Part shown: positions 7,569 to 15,203 of the stretch, piece by piece
How the letters are laid out: every line of letters starts with the position of its first letter
How positions within the stretch are numbered: position 1 is the first letter of the stretch
Origin: Fidelibacterota bacterium
GTDB lineage: Bacteria; Marinisomatota; Marinisomatia; Marinisomatales; UBA1611
Length of the DNA: 16,225 nt
Direction of reading: 5' to 3'
Assembly (NCBI GenBank): GCA_002718285.1
Contig: PBAR01000012.1
Span: 31,598 to 47,822 of the forward strand
Position numbers and translations under genes: made by a program
The notes under the pieces: generated by a model
The model's input: the letters and a program-made list of their open reading frames with translations, nothing else
The model's database searches: none
What the model was told of the DNA's origin: nothing

Positions 7569-8837
7569 ATGATATCTCTGAAAAAATTAAGAAATAGTCC
7601 AGAAGAATATGGTGCCAAAATCCGTTCAAAGGGAGAGGATATCGATATCACTTATATACTTACATTAGATGAAAAGGTTAGATCCTTAAAATATCAGGCT
7701 AATGAAATCCGTGCTGAACGAAATCGTGCTTCAGATGCAATTGGATTGGCAAAACAAAATAATGAAGAAGTAAGTGAAGCAATTGAAAAAACAAAGCAAT
7801 TGGTGGATTCATTAAACGAAATTGAGAATGAATTAGATGATGTTGAAAAGGAGTTAATTGAATTAATGTGCTCAATTCCTAATCTTCCTCACAAATCAGT
7901 TCCAATAGGTGAAAATACTGCGGAAAATAAAATAATAAGAGAGTGGGGTGATAAACCCCAATATCCTTATTCTATAAAGAATCATATGGAATTAGGCGAA
8001 ACATTGAATCTTTTTGATTTTAAACGAGGATCGAAAATATCGGGAAGTGGATTTCCCCTATATACTGACAAAGGTGCACAACTAGAAAGAATTCTTATCA
8101 ATGCAATGATAATGTACCATGCAGATAAATTTGGGTTTATGGAAATTTTTCCCCCTGTATTAATGAAAAAAGAATCTATGTTTACTACAGGTCAGTTACC
8201 AAAATTTCAAGATGATATGTATCATACAGAAATCGATAATCTTTATTTGGCTCCTACCGCGGAAGTCCCACTGACTAATATGCATAGAGATGAAATATTA
8301 AAAGAAAATGATTTACCTTTAAAGTATGTTGCGTATACACCTTGTTTTAGGAGAGAGGCAGGTTCATACGGGAAAGACACAAGAGGATTGCTAAGAGTTC
8401 ATCAATTTAACAAAGTTGAGTTGGTAAAATTCACTAATCCCGAATCTTCTTATGATGAATTAGAATCTCTTACTTTACAGGCTGAGTCTTTATTACAAAT
8501 TTTAGGCTTGCATTATAGGGTAGTTTTATTATGTACTGGGGATTTAAGTTTTTCAGCTGCAAAGTGCTATGATTTGGAGGTATGGTCCCCAGGAGAAAAA
8601 AAGTGGTTGGAGGTGTCTTCTTGTAGTAATTTCGAGAATTTCCAATCTCGCCGTGGAAATATTCGTTACAGAGATATTTCTAAAAATAGTGTCGATTTTG
8701 TACATACTCTTAATGCATCTGGATTGGCTACTCCCAGACTAATGGTGGCGTTAATTGAAACATACCAAACAAGTTATGGCACGATTGAATTTCCAAAATC
8801 CATCGCTGATTTTATTGGTATAGAGGAAATAAGATAA
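7569..8837 (+). CDS. serS: Seryl-tRNA synthetase
   Basis: A 422-residue class II aminoacyl-tRNA synthetase that charges tRNA-Ser (and tRNA-Sec where present) with serine in the cytoplasm. The N terminus MISLKKLRNSPEEY and a Lys/Glu-rich antiparallel coiled coil (about residues 32-101) form the tRNA-binding arm. The catalytic core shows LAPTAEVPLTN (227-237, the TAE serine-binding loop), class II motif 2 CFRREAGSYGKDTRGLLRVH (259-278), TGDLSFSAAKCYDLEVW (313-329), and motif 3 NASGLATPRLMVALIE (382-397), whose Arg contacts ATP. Length is normal for bacterial SerRS. The start is the ATG at 7569 with only a weak purine-rich leader. The next gene follows with no gap. Confidence 0.97.
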   Translation: MISLKKLRNSPEEYGAKIRSKGEDIDITYILTLDEKVRSLKYQANEIRAERNRASDAIGLAKQNNEEVSEAIEKTKQLVDSLNEIENELDDVEKELIELMCSIPNLPHKSVPIGENTAENKIIREWGDKPQYPYSIKNHMELGETLNLFDFKRGSKISGSGFPLYTDKGAQLERILINAMIMYHADKFGFMEIFPPVLMKKESMFTTGQLPKFQDDMYHTEIDNLYLAPTAEVPLTNMHRDEILKENDLPLKYVAYTPCFRREAGSYGKDTRGLLRVHQFNKVELVKFTNPESSYDELESLTLQAESLLQILGLHYRVVLLCTGDLSFSAAKCYDLEVWSPGEKKWLEVSSCSNFENFQSRRGNIRYRDISKNSVDFVHTLNASGLATPRLMVALIETYQTSYGTIEFPKSIADFIGIEEIR

Positions 8838-9554
8838 TTGATTCGCGCATTCTGGGTCCTATTTAATGTTAGTCTTTGGACAGCTATATTTGGAACTGCA
8901 GGTGCTATTGCTTCTCTTTTTGAAAAGAAAAAAGGAAAAATTCTTGGATATTGTGCCCGTTTCTGGGCACATTTAATATTATTTACTTCTGGTATCCCTT
9001 ATAAGGTTTCTGGTTTAAAAAACTTAAATCTTTCCAATCAATATATTTTTGTAGCCAATCATGGATCAGGATTTGATATTCCTCTTGCATTTGCAGCATT
9101 ACCCTATTGGCTTGTCCCTGTATCTAAAATTGAATTGAAAAAATTTCCACTATTGGGTTGGGTCATGAGATCTGGGGGCCATATTTTTGTAGATCGAGGT
9201 AGCCATGAAAAATCAATTGCATCTATGAAAAATGCAAAAGATTCATTGATAAAAACACCGCGTTCAATAATAATATGGCCCGAAGGAAGTCGCACAAATA
9301 ATGGGAATATTGGCCCATTTAAAAGAGGTGGTTTATTAATAAGTATTGAAACTGGGATGCCTGTTGTACCTCTAGCATTTGTAAACTCTTATAAATTACA
9401 TAAAAAAAATACTTGGATAGTTAATAAAGTACCCGTTGAAGTTCGAATTGGAAAACCAATAGTGGCTGATAATTATTTGAAAGAAAAACCCAGAGATTTT
9501 GTAAATATAATTAGAAATGCTGTGATAGAACTGAATGAGAATCCTTTATCCTAA
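8838..9554 (+). CDS. plsC: 1-acyl-glycerol-3-phosphate acyltransferase (PlsC family)
   Basis: A 238-residue membrane-associated acyltransferase, expected to add the second fatty acyl chain to lysophosphatidic acid to make phosphatidic acid. An N-terminal hydrophobic segment (about residues 3-27) anchors it. The family blocks are all present: block I NHGSGFD (74-80, the NHx(S)xxD catalytic His/Asp pair), block II GGHIFVDR (113-120), block III WPEGSR (147-152) and block IV GMPVVPLA (173-180). The start is a TTG at 8838 directly after the serS stop. GAGG lies about 11 nt upstream, and no ATG is available before conserved sequence. It is probably co-transcribed with serS. The acyl acceptor could be another lysophospholipid. 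Confidence 0.88.
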   Translation: MIRAFWVLFNVSLWTAIFGTAGAIASLFEKKKGKILGYCARFWAHLILFTSGIPYKVSGLKNLNLSNQYIFVANHGSGFDIPLAFAALPYWLVPVSKIELKKFPLLGWVMRSGGHIFVDRGSHEKSIASMKNAKDSLIKTPRSIIIWPEGSRTNNGNIGPFKRGGLLISIETGMPVVPLAFVNSYKLHKKNTWIVNKVPVEVRIGKPIVADNYLKEKPRDFVNIIRNAVIELNENPLS

Positions 9555-9742
9555 TTTCTTACTGAAGCTGCATTTTTTCAATGTGTCTTGCGAAGTATTT
9601 GGATGGATATATTATTAAAATTAATTTTATTTATAGTTTCCATGCAATAGACTATATCCAAACATGTTTTAAAAAAAAATAGAAGATCTTGATTGCACGT
9701 TAATAATACAATTAATTTTAGGTAATCAATTCCACATACTTT

Positions 9743-11599
9743 TTGATTAATTATTATAAATTTATAGCCATACTGTTTTTGCTGTATGGGAGTTTCGGCC
9801 GAGTATTATATGGAGAGTCGAATCCCAAAACATCGAAAACCCAGGTTTTGGTCGCTGATTCCAATATAAAAGAGGATTTTGACGAAACAAGTAACCGATT
9901 CCCTGAAATATTACATGATGTAAAATTACTTCTATCCGATGTGATTATTGCTGACTTTCATCGTGATACTTTAGAAGTCATTTATACCCTAAGTCGAATA
10001 TACGATCTTCTTATGGAGGCAGACCAAATTGGAGAGAAAAACCTTGAAGATCAGGAAGAATTTGAGCGATTTGAAAGATCTTTTATGGATATTTATAATC
10101 AAAAACTTTCAACTATTAGAACTGGTGATGCTCCTATAACTGCTGAAAGAATAAGAAAAGATGTAACTGAAACTTTGGATCCAATTGAAATTGAGATGGG
10201 AGACACCAAATTTATTGTTGTAGATGATCGAGATGGTCATATTCCATTGGTTAGAAATAAGCAGGTAGATCAATTTATTAATTATTTTAAAAATAAAGGT
10301 CGAAAACAATTTGAGATCTGGCTAGAACGTTATGCTAAATATGAAGATATAATTTTACCAATACTATCAGAGCATGAATTGCCAGATGAACTGATGGTTT
10401 TGGCTATGATTGAGTCTGGATTGAATCCCAAGGCCTATAGTAGGGCAAATGCTTCTGGTATGTGGCAATTCATATATTCAACTGGTAAGAAATATGGTCT
10501 TTCTCGCGATTGGTATATAGATGAGCGAAGAGACCCAATTAAAGCTACTCACGCAGCTTGTGCATATTTGAAAGATCTTAATGAAATATTTGATAATTGG
10601 TATCTTGCCCTTGCTGCATATAATGCAGGAGAGGGCAGAGTATTGAGAGCTTCAAGATTGCACCAAACATACGATTTTTGGCAACTTCATTCTCTGCCTA
10701 GAGAAACAAGAAACTATATCCCTTATTTTTTAGCAGCTGCAATTATTACTAAAGATCAAAGAGCTTATGGATTTAAACCTCCTAAAAAAATTCCTTTAGT
10801 ATACGATGAAGTGGAATTGCAAAATAGTGCTGACTTGGCCGTATTAGCTCGAGTAGCTGGTGTAAAGGCTAAAACTTTAAGGGATTATAATCCCGAACTG
10901 CGCCAATCTGCAACACCTGCAGATTCTCCGTATAAAATAAAATTACCTAAAGGTACCAAACAAAATTTTCTCAATTCATGGAACTCTATACCTGAAGAAG
11001 AAAGATTTGCGCCTCAATTTGTAGTTCATCGTGTAAAATATGGTGAAAGCTTATGGACAATTTCTAAGAAGTATGGTGTGTCAATTCATGATATTGCAGG
11101 AGTTAATAAAATTCGTAATCGTCACAAAATTGCAATTGGCCAAAAAATGAAAATTCCCGTTAAAGGTGGAAGAACTTGGGGTACAGGTTCAAATGGTGGG
11201 CCTACTGGTCATTATAAACTTGTTCACAAAGTTAAACGTGGAAATACACTAGGACAGATTGCCGAAGATTATGGTACTACTGCTAGCAAAATTAGGCGAT
11301 GGAATAATATGCAATATGGTACACACTTAATCCATGAAGGACAAAAACTCACAATTTGGGTAAGAGATGGTTATCAGGTCCAAAACCGAAAATCTTACAA
11401 AAAACAAAAAGGTAGCAATTGGGGGCCACCGGGACATTATAAAATTACATATAGAGTTAAAAGGGGAGATACAATTGGACAAATTGCCGATGATTACGGT
11501 ATACGTTCTAGTAGAATAAGAAGGTGGAATAATTTAAAAAGTGGTTCACATATTATCTATCCTGGACAAAAACTCACCCTTTGGGTTAAAGAAGGATAG
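9743..11599 (+). CDS. mltD: Membrane-bound lytic murein transglycosylase (MltD-like) with LysM repeats
   Basis: A 618-residue cell-wall enzyme that cleaves the MurNAc-GlcNAc bond of peptidoglycan with 1,6-anhydro product formation. A hydrophobic N-terminal segment (about residues 6-17) should target export. A helical acidic region (about 40-150) precedes the conserved PLVRNKQVDQFINYF stretch (168-182). The SLT domain follows, with catalytic Glu224 in AMIESGLNP, then SGMWQFI (238-244) and ALAAYNAGEGRV (289-300). A degenerate LysM-like segment lies at about 362-403, then three LysM domains at about 427-472, 494-540 and 568-615. The last two are near duplicates sharing IRRWNN. The start is a TTG at 9743; an in-frame TAG at 9719-9721 rules out a much longer form, and no ribosome-binding site is visible. 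In the 188 nt before it I see no gene and no convincing terminator. Confidence 0.92.
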   Translation: MINYYKFIAILFLLYGSFGRVLYGESNPKTSKTQVLVADSNIKEDFDETSNRFPEILHDVKLLLSDVIIADFHRDTLEVIYTLSRIYDLLMEADQIGEKNLEDQEEFERFERSFMDIYNQKLSTIRTGDAPITAERIRKDVTETLDPIEIEMGDTKFIVVDDRDGHIPLVRNKQVDQFINYFKNKGRKQFEIWLERYAKYEDIILPILSEHELPDELMVLAMIESGLNPKAYSRANASGMWQFIYSTGKKYGLSRDWYIDERRDPIKATHAACAYLKDLNEIFDNWYLALAAYNAGEGRVLRASRLHQTYDFWQLHSLPRETRNYIPYFLAAAIITKDQRAYGFKPPKKIPLVYDEVELQNSADLAVLARVAGVKAKTLRDYNPELRQSATPADSPYKIKLPKGTKQNFLNSWNSIPEEERFAPQFVVHRVKYGESLWTISKKYGVSIHDIAGVNKIRNRHKIAIGQKMKIPVKGGRTWGTGSNGGPTGHYKLVHKVKRGNTLGQIAEDYGTTASKIRRWNNMQYGTHLIHEGQKLTIWVRDGYQVQNRKSYKKQKGSNWGPPGHYKITYRVKRGDTIGQIADDYGIRSSRIRRWNNLKSGSHIIYPGQKLTLWVKEG

Positions 11600-11636
11600 T
11601 AAATTCTGACTATCTTACTGTAAGAAAAAGATAAAT

Positions 11637-11924
11637 ATGACAAAACAGGAAATAGTTGATTTAGTATCAAAAGCCACTGGATTAACGAAAGTAGAAACTG
11701 AGGCCGTAATGAATGGTATAATGACAACCATTATTGATTCTTTGGCAGAAAATAAGCGGGTTGAGTTACGTGGATTTGGGACTTTTGGTATAAAACATCG
11801 TATGCCAAAAAAGGCTCGTAATCCAGGTACTGGAGATCCTATTTATCTTCCAGAAAGATTTGTACCTACTTTTAAGCCTAGCAAGCTGATGCGCTCGCGC
11901 GTAAATGAACTGATAAACAAATAA
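11637..11924 (+). CDS. HU/IHF family nucleoid DNA-binding protein
   Basis: A 95-residue histone-like protein that bends DNA as a dimer. The N terminus MTKQEIVDLVSKATGL is the helical dimerisation part. GFGTF (residues 46-50) starts the beta sheet, and RNPGTGDPI (61-69) is the tip of the DNA-embracing arm with the intercalating proline, followed by FKPSKLMRSRVN (79-90). Length is normal. The family cannot be split into HU and IHF from this sequence alone; the IYLPERFVPTF arm resembles IHF-like proteins of FCB bacteria. The ATG at 11637 lies 37 nt after the lytic transglycosylase stop. A tiny ribosomal protein gene follows 13 nt later, so the two are likely co-transcribed. Confidence 0.93.
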   Translation: MTKQEIVDLVSKATGLTKVETEAVMNGIMTTIIDSLAENKRVELRGFGTFGIKHRMPKKARNPGTGDPIYLPERFVPTFKPSKLMRSRVNELINK

Positions 11925-11937
11925 GTGAGGATAAAAC

Positions 11938-12033
11938 ATGCCGTGTGGCAGTAAAAGAAAAAAGCGTAAAATGAATACACACAAGCGCAAAAAACGCCTT
12001 CGCGCTAATCGACACAAAAAGAAAAATAAATAA
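11938..12033 (+). CDS. Tiny Arg/Lys-rich ribosomal protein (AURKAIP1/COX24, mS38/bS22-like)
   Basis: A 31-residue protein found by hand translation: it begins MPCGSKRKKRKMNTHK, continues RKKRLRANRHKKK and ends NK. More than half of its residues are Lys or Arg. The KRKMNTHKRKKRLRANRHKKK pattern matches the short AURKAIP1/COX24-domain proteins annotated in Bacteroidota, which are related to mitochondrial mS38 and mycobacterial bS22 of the small ribosomal subunit. A good ribosome-binding site (GTGAGGA, 11925-11931) lies 6 nt before the ATG at 11938. This placement, the codon integrity and the family match make it a real gene despite its size. Ribosomal location is from family knowledge, not seen here. 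Confidence 0.88.
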   Translation: MPCGSKRKKRKMNTHKRKKRLRANRHKKKNK

Positions 12034-12043
12034 TTAAGGATCT

Positions 12044-12062
12044 CTTCCAACCTGATTGGAAG
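12044..12062 (+). terminator. Stem-loop after the small ribosomal protein gene; weak terminator or attenuator
   Basis: CTTCCAA (12044-12050) and TTGGAAG (12056-12062) form a perfect 7-bp stem with a 5-nt CCTGA loop, 10 nt after the stop of the small ribosomal protein gene. Only a short, broken T-run follows (TATTCTTAT), so termination would be partial. The left arm's TCCAA could instead pair with TTGGA at 12085-12089, near the xseA ribosome-binding site. Confidence 0.5.
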
Positions 12063-12102
12063 TATTCTTATAGTTCCCTACCAATTGGAGCATTAATTTT
12101 TT

Positions 12103-13323
12103 ATGGTCCGTTTTGATACCAAATTTACTGTCTCTGAGTTAAATAACAAGTTGCGCTCAACTCTGGAAGGGTCCTTTACTAATATCTGTGTTATTGGTGA
12201 GATTTCAAATTTTCATCAACATTCATCTTCTGGCCATATTTACTTTACTCTAAAAGATGGAAAATCCGAGCTAAAGTGTGTTATGTTTCGAGGTGTAAAC
12301 CAGTTCTTGCGTTTTGTTCCCGAGGACGGTCAAAATGTACATGCTTATGGTTCAGTTTCAATTTTCGAGCAACGTGGTCAAGTACAATTAATCCTAACAT
12401 TGATGGAACCTGTGGGTCTTGGAGACCTTTTCCAATCTTTTGAAGCATTAAAGAAAAAACTTTCATTAGAAGGATTATTTAGTGATGGAAATAAATTAAC
12501 TATACCTAAGATTCCACGTTCTGTGGGTATTATTACATCCAGTAGCGGTGCTGCTTTAAAGGATGTAATTAATATTCTTGGAAGAAGAGCTCCTCATGTT
12601 AAAATTTTTTTAAGAGATTCTAAAGTTCAGGGTCAAGATGCGGCAAAAGATATTGTTGAAAGTATTAAAGATCTTGAAAAAGATGGTATTGTTGATACTA
12701 TTATTATTTGTCGTGGAGGAGGATCACTGGAAGATCTATGGGCATTTAACGAGGAAATAGTCGCAAGAGCTATTTATAAATGTACTATTCCAATTATTTC
12801 TGCTGTTGGGCATGAGACAGATTTTACAATCTCTGATCTTGTATCTGATCTACGTGCGCCTACTCCTTCCGCAGGAGCTGAATTAGTAAGTTTATCTAAA
12901 GATGAAATTTTATCCCAATTTTTTAAAAAAATTGTAGATATGGAACATTATCTTTCAATCAAAATCAACAGTTTGTTCCAAAGTATAGATCATATGGAAA
13001 ATAGAATGGTTTTACAGCGACCTAGTAAACAAATTCAAAGAAATAATGAAAAACTAATTCAGTTCTCAGAAAGACTAATCCATGATATCAATATTTTATT
13101 ATCTAAACTAAAAGACAAAAATAGGTTTATTTATAAACAGCTAGTCAACCTAGGACCAAAGCAAATAATGAATCGTGGTTATACTATCGCTCTTTCTGAA
13201 AAAGGAAAAGTTATTGTCTCTGCAAGTGATATTGCTTTGGGTGATCATTTTAAACTCTTAACTGGAAACGGATCCTTCGAAGCAAAAAAAATATCTAATT
13301 CGCAGAATGACCAAAGATGCTAA
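12103..13323 (+). CDS. xseA: Exodeoxyribonuclease VII large subunit
   Basis: A 406-residue catalytic subunit of ExoVII, which degrades single-stranded DNA from both ends together with several XseB subunits. An OB-fold DNA-binding domain (about residues 6-100, including VIGEISNFHQHSSSGHIYF) leads to the nuclease domain with GIITSSSGAALKD (142-154), RGGGSLEDLWAFNEE (204-218) and GHETDFTISDLVSDLRAPTP (236-255), all hallmarks of the family. The helical C-terminal part (about 265-360) binds XseB. The protein is somewhat shorter than the E. coli one (about 456 residues). GGAG (12087-12090) lies 12 nt before the ATG at 12103. xseB follows 8 nt after the stop. Confidence 0.96.
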   Translation: MVRFDTKFTVSELNNKLRSTLEGSFTNICVIGEISNFHQHSSSGHIYFTLKDGKSELKCVMFRGVNQFLRFVPEDGQNVHAYGSVSIFEQRGQVQLILTLMEPVGLGDLFQSFEALKKKLSLEGLFSDGNKLTIPKIPRSVGIITSSSGAALKDVINILGRRAPHVKIFLRDSKVQGQDAAKDIVESIKDLEKDGIVDTIIICRGGGSLEDLWAFNEEIVARAIYKCTIPIISAVGHETDFTISDLVSDLRAPTPSAGAELVSLSKDEILSQFFKKIVDMEHYLSIKINSLFQSIDHMENRMVLQRPSKQIQRNNEKLIQFSERLIHDINILLSKLKDKNRFIYKQLVNLGPKQIMNRGYTIALSEKGKVIVSASDIALGDHFKLLTGNGSFEAKKISNSQNDQRC

Positions 13324-13331
13324 TTTAGCTT

Positions 13332-13562
13332 ATGTCAAATAAAGAAAAAAAACCATCTTTCGAGAATGCTATTCAGCGACTTGAAACCATAGTAAATAAA
13401 ATGGAATCTGGCAATGCAACTCTAGAAAATAGCTTGGATTGGTTCGAAGAAGGCATGGAGTTAATCAAATCTTGTAGAAATGAATTGGAACATGCTGAGC
13501 AAAAAGTTAAGGAATTGGCAAAAAAAAGTGGTGATGGTTTTGATATTCAGGATAAAGATTGA
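13332..13562 (+). CDS. xseB: Exodeoxyribonuclease VII small subunit
   Basis: A 76-residue all-helical partner of XseA needed for ExoVII activity. The family pattern is clear: FENAIQRLETIVNKMESGN (residues 10-28), then LENSLDWFEEGMELIKSC (32-49) and LEHAEQKVKEL (52-62). Two helices form a hairpin that packs against the XseA C-terminal helices. Length is normal for the family. It sits 8 nt after xseA, and its TGA stop overlaps the TTG start of nadK (13559-13562), so the three genes are probably one operon. Confidence 0.95.
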   Translation: MSNKEKKPSFENAIQRLETIVNKMESGNATLENSLDWFEEGMELIKSCRNELEHAEQKVKELAKKSGDGFDIQDKD

Positions 13563-14440
13563 TTCATCCGAAAAAATTTGGTATTTGGGGAAACACAGAT
13601 AAAAGAATATTCTGGAAAACATTGCCAAAAATTTTAGATTGGTCAAGGAAAAAAGGGATTAAAGCTCATTTCACTGAAAGGATATTGTTTGGAGCAACCA
13701 AAAAGAATTATAACCAGCCAATAATACATTCGAAAGAAGATATTGGCCAATTAGATTTTATGTTGGTACTTGGCGGTGATGGTACTTTTTTATCTTGTGC
13801 ACGTGCTGTTGGAAAACAAAATACACCAATCTTGGGTATCCATCTAGGAGACTTGGGTTTTCTTGCTAAAGTAACTTTAGATAATATTTTTCAACGACTT
13901 GATCAAGTCGCTATTGGAGATTATACTATAGAAAAAAGAGCTTTGGCTAAGGCATTGGTAAAAATAGATGGAGATGAAAAAGAATATATCGGGCTTAATG
14001 ATTTTGTCGTGAAAAACAATGAGTCACACCGTATGCTTAATTGTAGAGTTCAAATAAATGATCACTTAGTATCAATATATAAGTCAGATGGCTTAATTGT
14101 AGCTACTCCTACTGGTTCTACAGCATATTCACTATCTTCTAGTGGTCCTATTATAACCCCAGATGTTGACAGTTTTGTAGTCACAGCTATTTCACCACAC
14201 TCATTGACATCAAGACCATTGGTTATCTCTGCAAATTCGAAGGTTTTTATAGATTTTCCTAATGAAGAAAACAATATAACTTTTACAACAGATGGGCAGA
14301 TTCATGAAACCTTAGATGCAACTAGTTCTATCCAGATTACACGTGCAGATTTTAGGATTGGTTTAATAGATTTTATAGGCAATGATTATTTTCAGACTTT
14401 ACGTGCAAAAATGGATTGGGGAAAAAGAGGAGAAAACTAA
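13559..14440 (+). CDS. nadK: NAD kinase (ATP-NAD kinase)
   Basis: A 293-residue cytoplasmic enzyme that phosphorylates NAD to NADP, the main source of cellular NADP(H). It shows VLGGDGTFL (residues 70-78, the GGDGT phosphate-binding motif with catalytic Asp), LGIHLGDLGFL (92-102), LNDFVV (146-151, the NE/ND motif) and SDGLIVATPTGSTAYSLS (176-193), the most conserved stretch of the family. A later SPHSLTSRPLV segment agrees. Length is normal. The start is a TTG overlapping the xseB stop (TTGA); AGGA lies 6 nt upstream. No ATG precedes the first conserved strand (KKFGIWGN). Translation is probably coupled to xseB. Confidence 0.96.
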   Translation: MIHPKKFGIWGNTDKRIFWKTLPKILDWSRKKGIKAHFTERILFGATKKNYNQPIIHSKEDIGQLDFMLVLGGDGTFLSCARAVGKQNTPILGIHLGDLGFLAKVTLDNIFQRLDQVAIGDYTIEKRALAKALVKIDGDEKEYIGLNDFVVKNNESHRMLNCRVQINDHLVSIYKSDGLIVATPTGSTAYSLSSSGPIITPDVDSFVVTAISPHSLTSRPLVISANSKVFIDFPNEENNITFTTDGQIHETLDATSSIQITRADFRIGLIDFIGNDYFQTLRAKMDWGKRGEN

Positions 14441-14513
14441 AGCTTAATATATTTTGAAAACTAATCAATAATTCATTTTAAAAGACTTCTAAAATACATA
14501 ATCTAAAAATTAA

Positions 14514-15170
14514 TTAATCTCCTATCAGGTATATATTATTTCTAGATAGAAAAAATAGACTAGTTTTTATTAAAAGAGGGCGACCAAAAAGCTTTCTTGA
14601 AAATGGTATTCTAGTAAAAGATCCAATTTCATCATATATTTTTAAACCCGAAAAATCTAAAAGAGCACTGATATTTTGATATGTAAAAGACGCAATATGC
14701 CCTTGATCGTCCTTTTTTTTTGTTAGATTTGCGATTAATTCATTCCAGCAGTAAGGATTTGGAACAGATAAAATAAGTTTACCATTTTTCTTCAAAACCC
14801 TTTTTATTTCTTCCAAAAAGAATGTAGGATTTTCTATATGTTCCATAATTTCCAAACAAATGATATAATCAGCTGATTTATCATCAAAAGGGACTCCTTC
14901 ATTTACATCACTGCAAATAAACTCGTTTGGATTATAAGGTTTAATTTTTTTTAGTGTATCAAAATCTATTTCAACTCCTCTATAGGAGAAATTATCGATA
15001 TTATTATTTAAAATATTTCTTAGTTCTCCATATTTGCAACCAATTTCATATATTTGTATTTCATAGTCAGTATTAATCCATTTTAAAATATTATGATAAC
15101 GAATAATTGCTTCAGGATCATTTTTTTCATAAAACTTACCTTTTAAATTATAAAATTCATTTTTTTTCAT
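14514..15170 (-). CDS. SAM-dependent class I methyltransferase
   Basis: A 218-residue Rossmann-type methyltransferase (Methyltransf_11/UbiG-like). It shows IYEIGCKYGELRNIL (residues 40-54) as the SAM-binding motif I, GVEID (65-69) as the acidic end of strand 2, CSDVNEGVPF (86-95), LEIMEHIENP (106-115) and KLILSVPNPYCW (131-142). Motif I has Lys-Tyr where Gly-x is usual (GCKYG instead of GCGxG), yet the rest of the fold is intact. Such genes often sit in surface-glycan clusters and methylate sugars or lipids, but the substrate here cannot be told. The ATG at 15170 lies 33 nt after the transporter stop on the same strand. It converges with nadK across a 73-nt AT-rich gap with no GC-rich terminator. 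Confidence 0.85.
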   Translation of the reverse strand: MKKNEFYNLKGKFYEKNDPEAIIRYHNILKWINTDYEIQIYEIGCKYGELRNILNNNIDNFSYRGVEIDFDTLKKIKPYNPNEFICSDVNEGVPFDDKSADYIICLEIMEHIENPTFFLEEIKRVLKKNGKLILSVPNPYCWNELIANLTKKKDDQGHIASFTYQNISALLDFSGLKIYDEIGSFTRIPFSRKLFGRPLLIKTSLFFLSRNNIYLIGD

Positions 15171-15203
15171 TTTTAAATCCTAAGCATATTATTTATGGAA
15201 GAT

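Noticed and set aside
9555..9742. Possible promoter or terminator hairpin between plsC and the lytic transglycosylase (TTTGGAT near 9598 and ATCCAAA near 9656)
   Set aside because: The arms are short, about 50 nt apart and imperfect, and no -35/-10 pair at normal spacing is present.
11766..12050. 94-residue minus-strand open frame spanning HU and the small ribosomal protein
   Set aside because: It is antisense to two well-supported genes; its Phe/Leu/Arg-rich sequence is the mirror of the Lys/Arg codons on the plus strand.
14062..14274. 70-residue minus-strand open frame
   Set aside because: It lies entirely antisense to the conserved core of nadK and has no ribosome-binding site or recognisable motif.
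14441..14513. Bidirectional terminator between nadK and the methyltransferase
   Set aside because: Only A/T-only inverted repeats are present, such as TTTTA...TAAAA; these are expected by chance in such AT-rich DNA.
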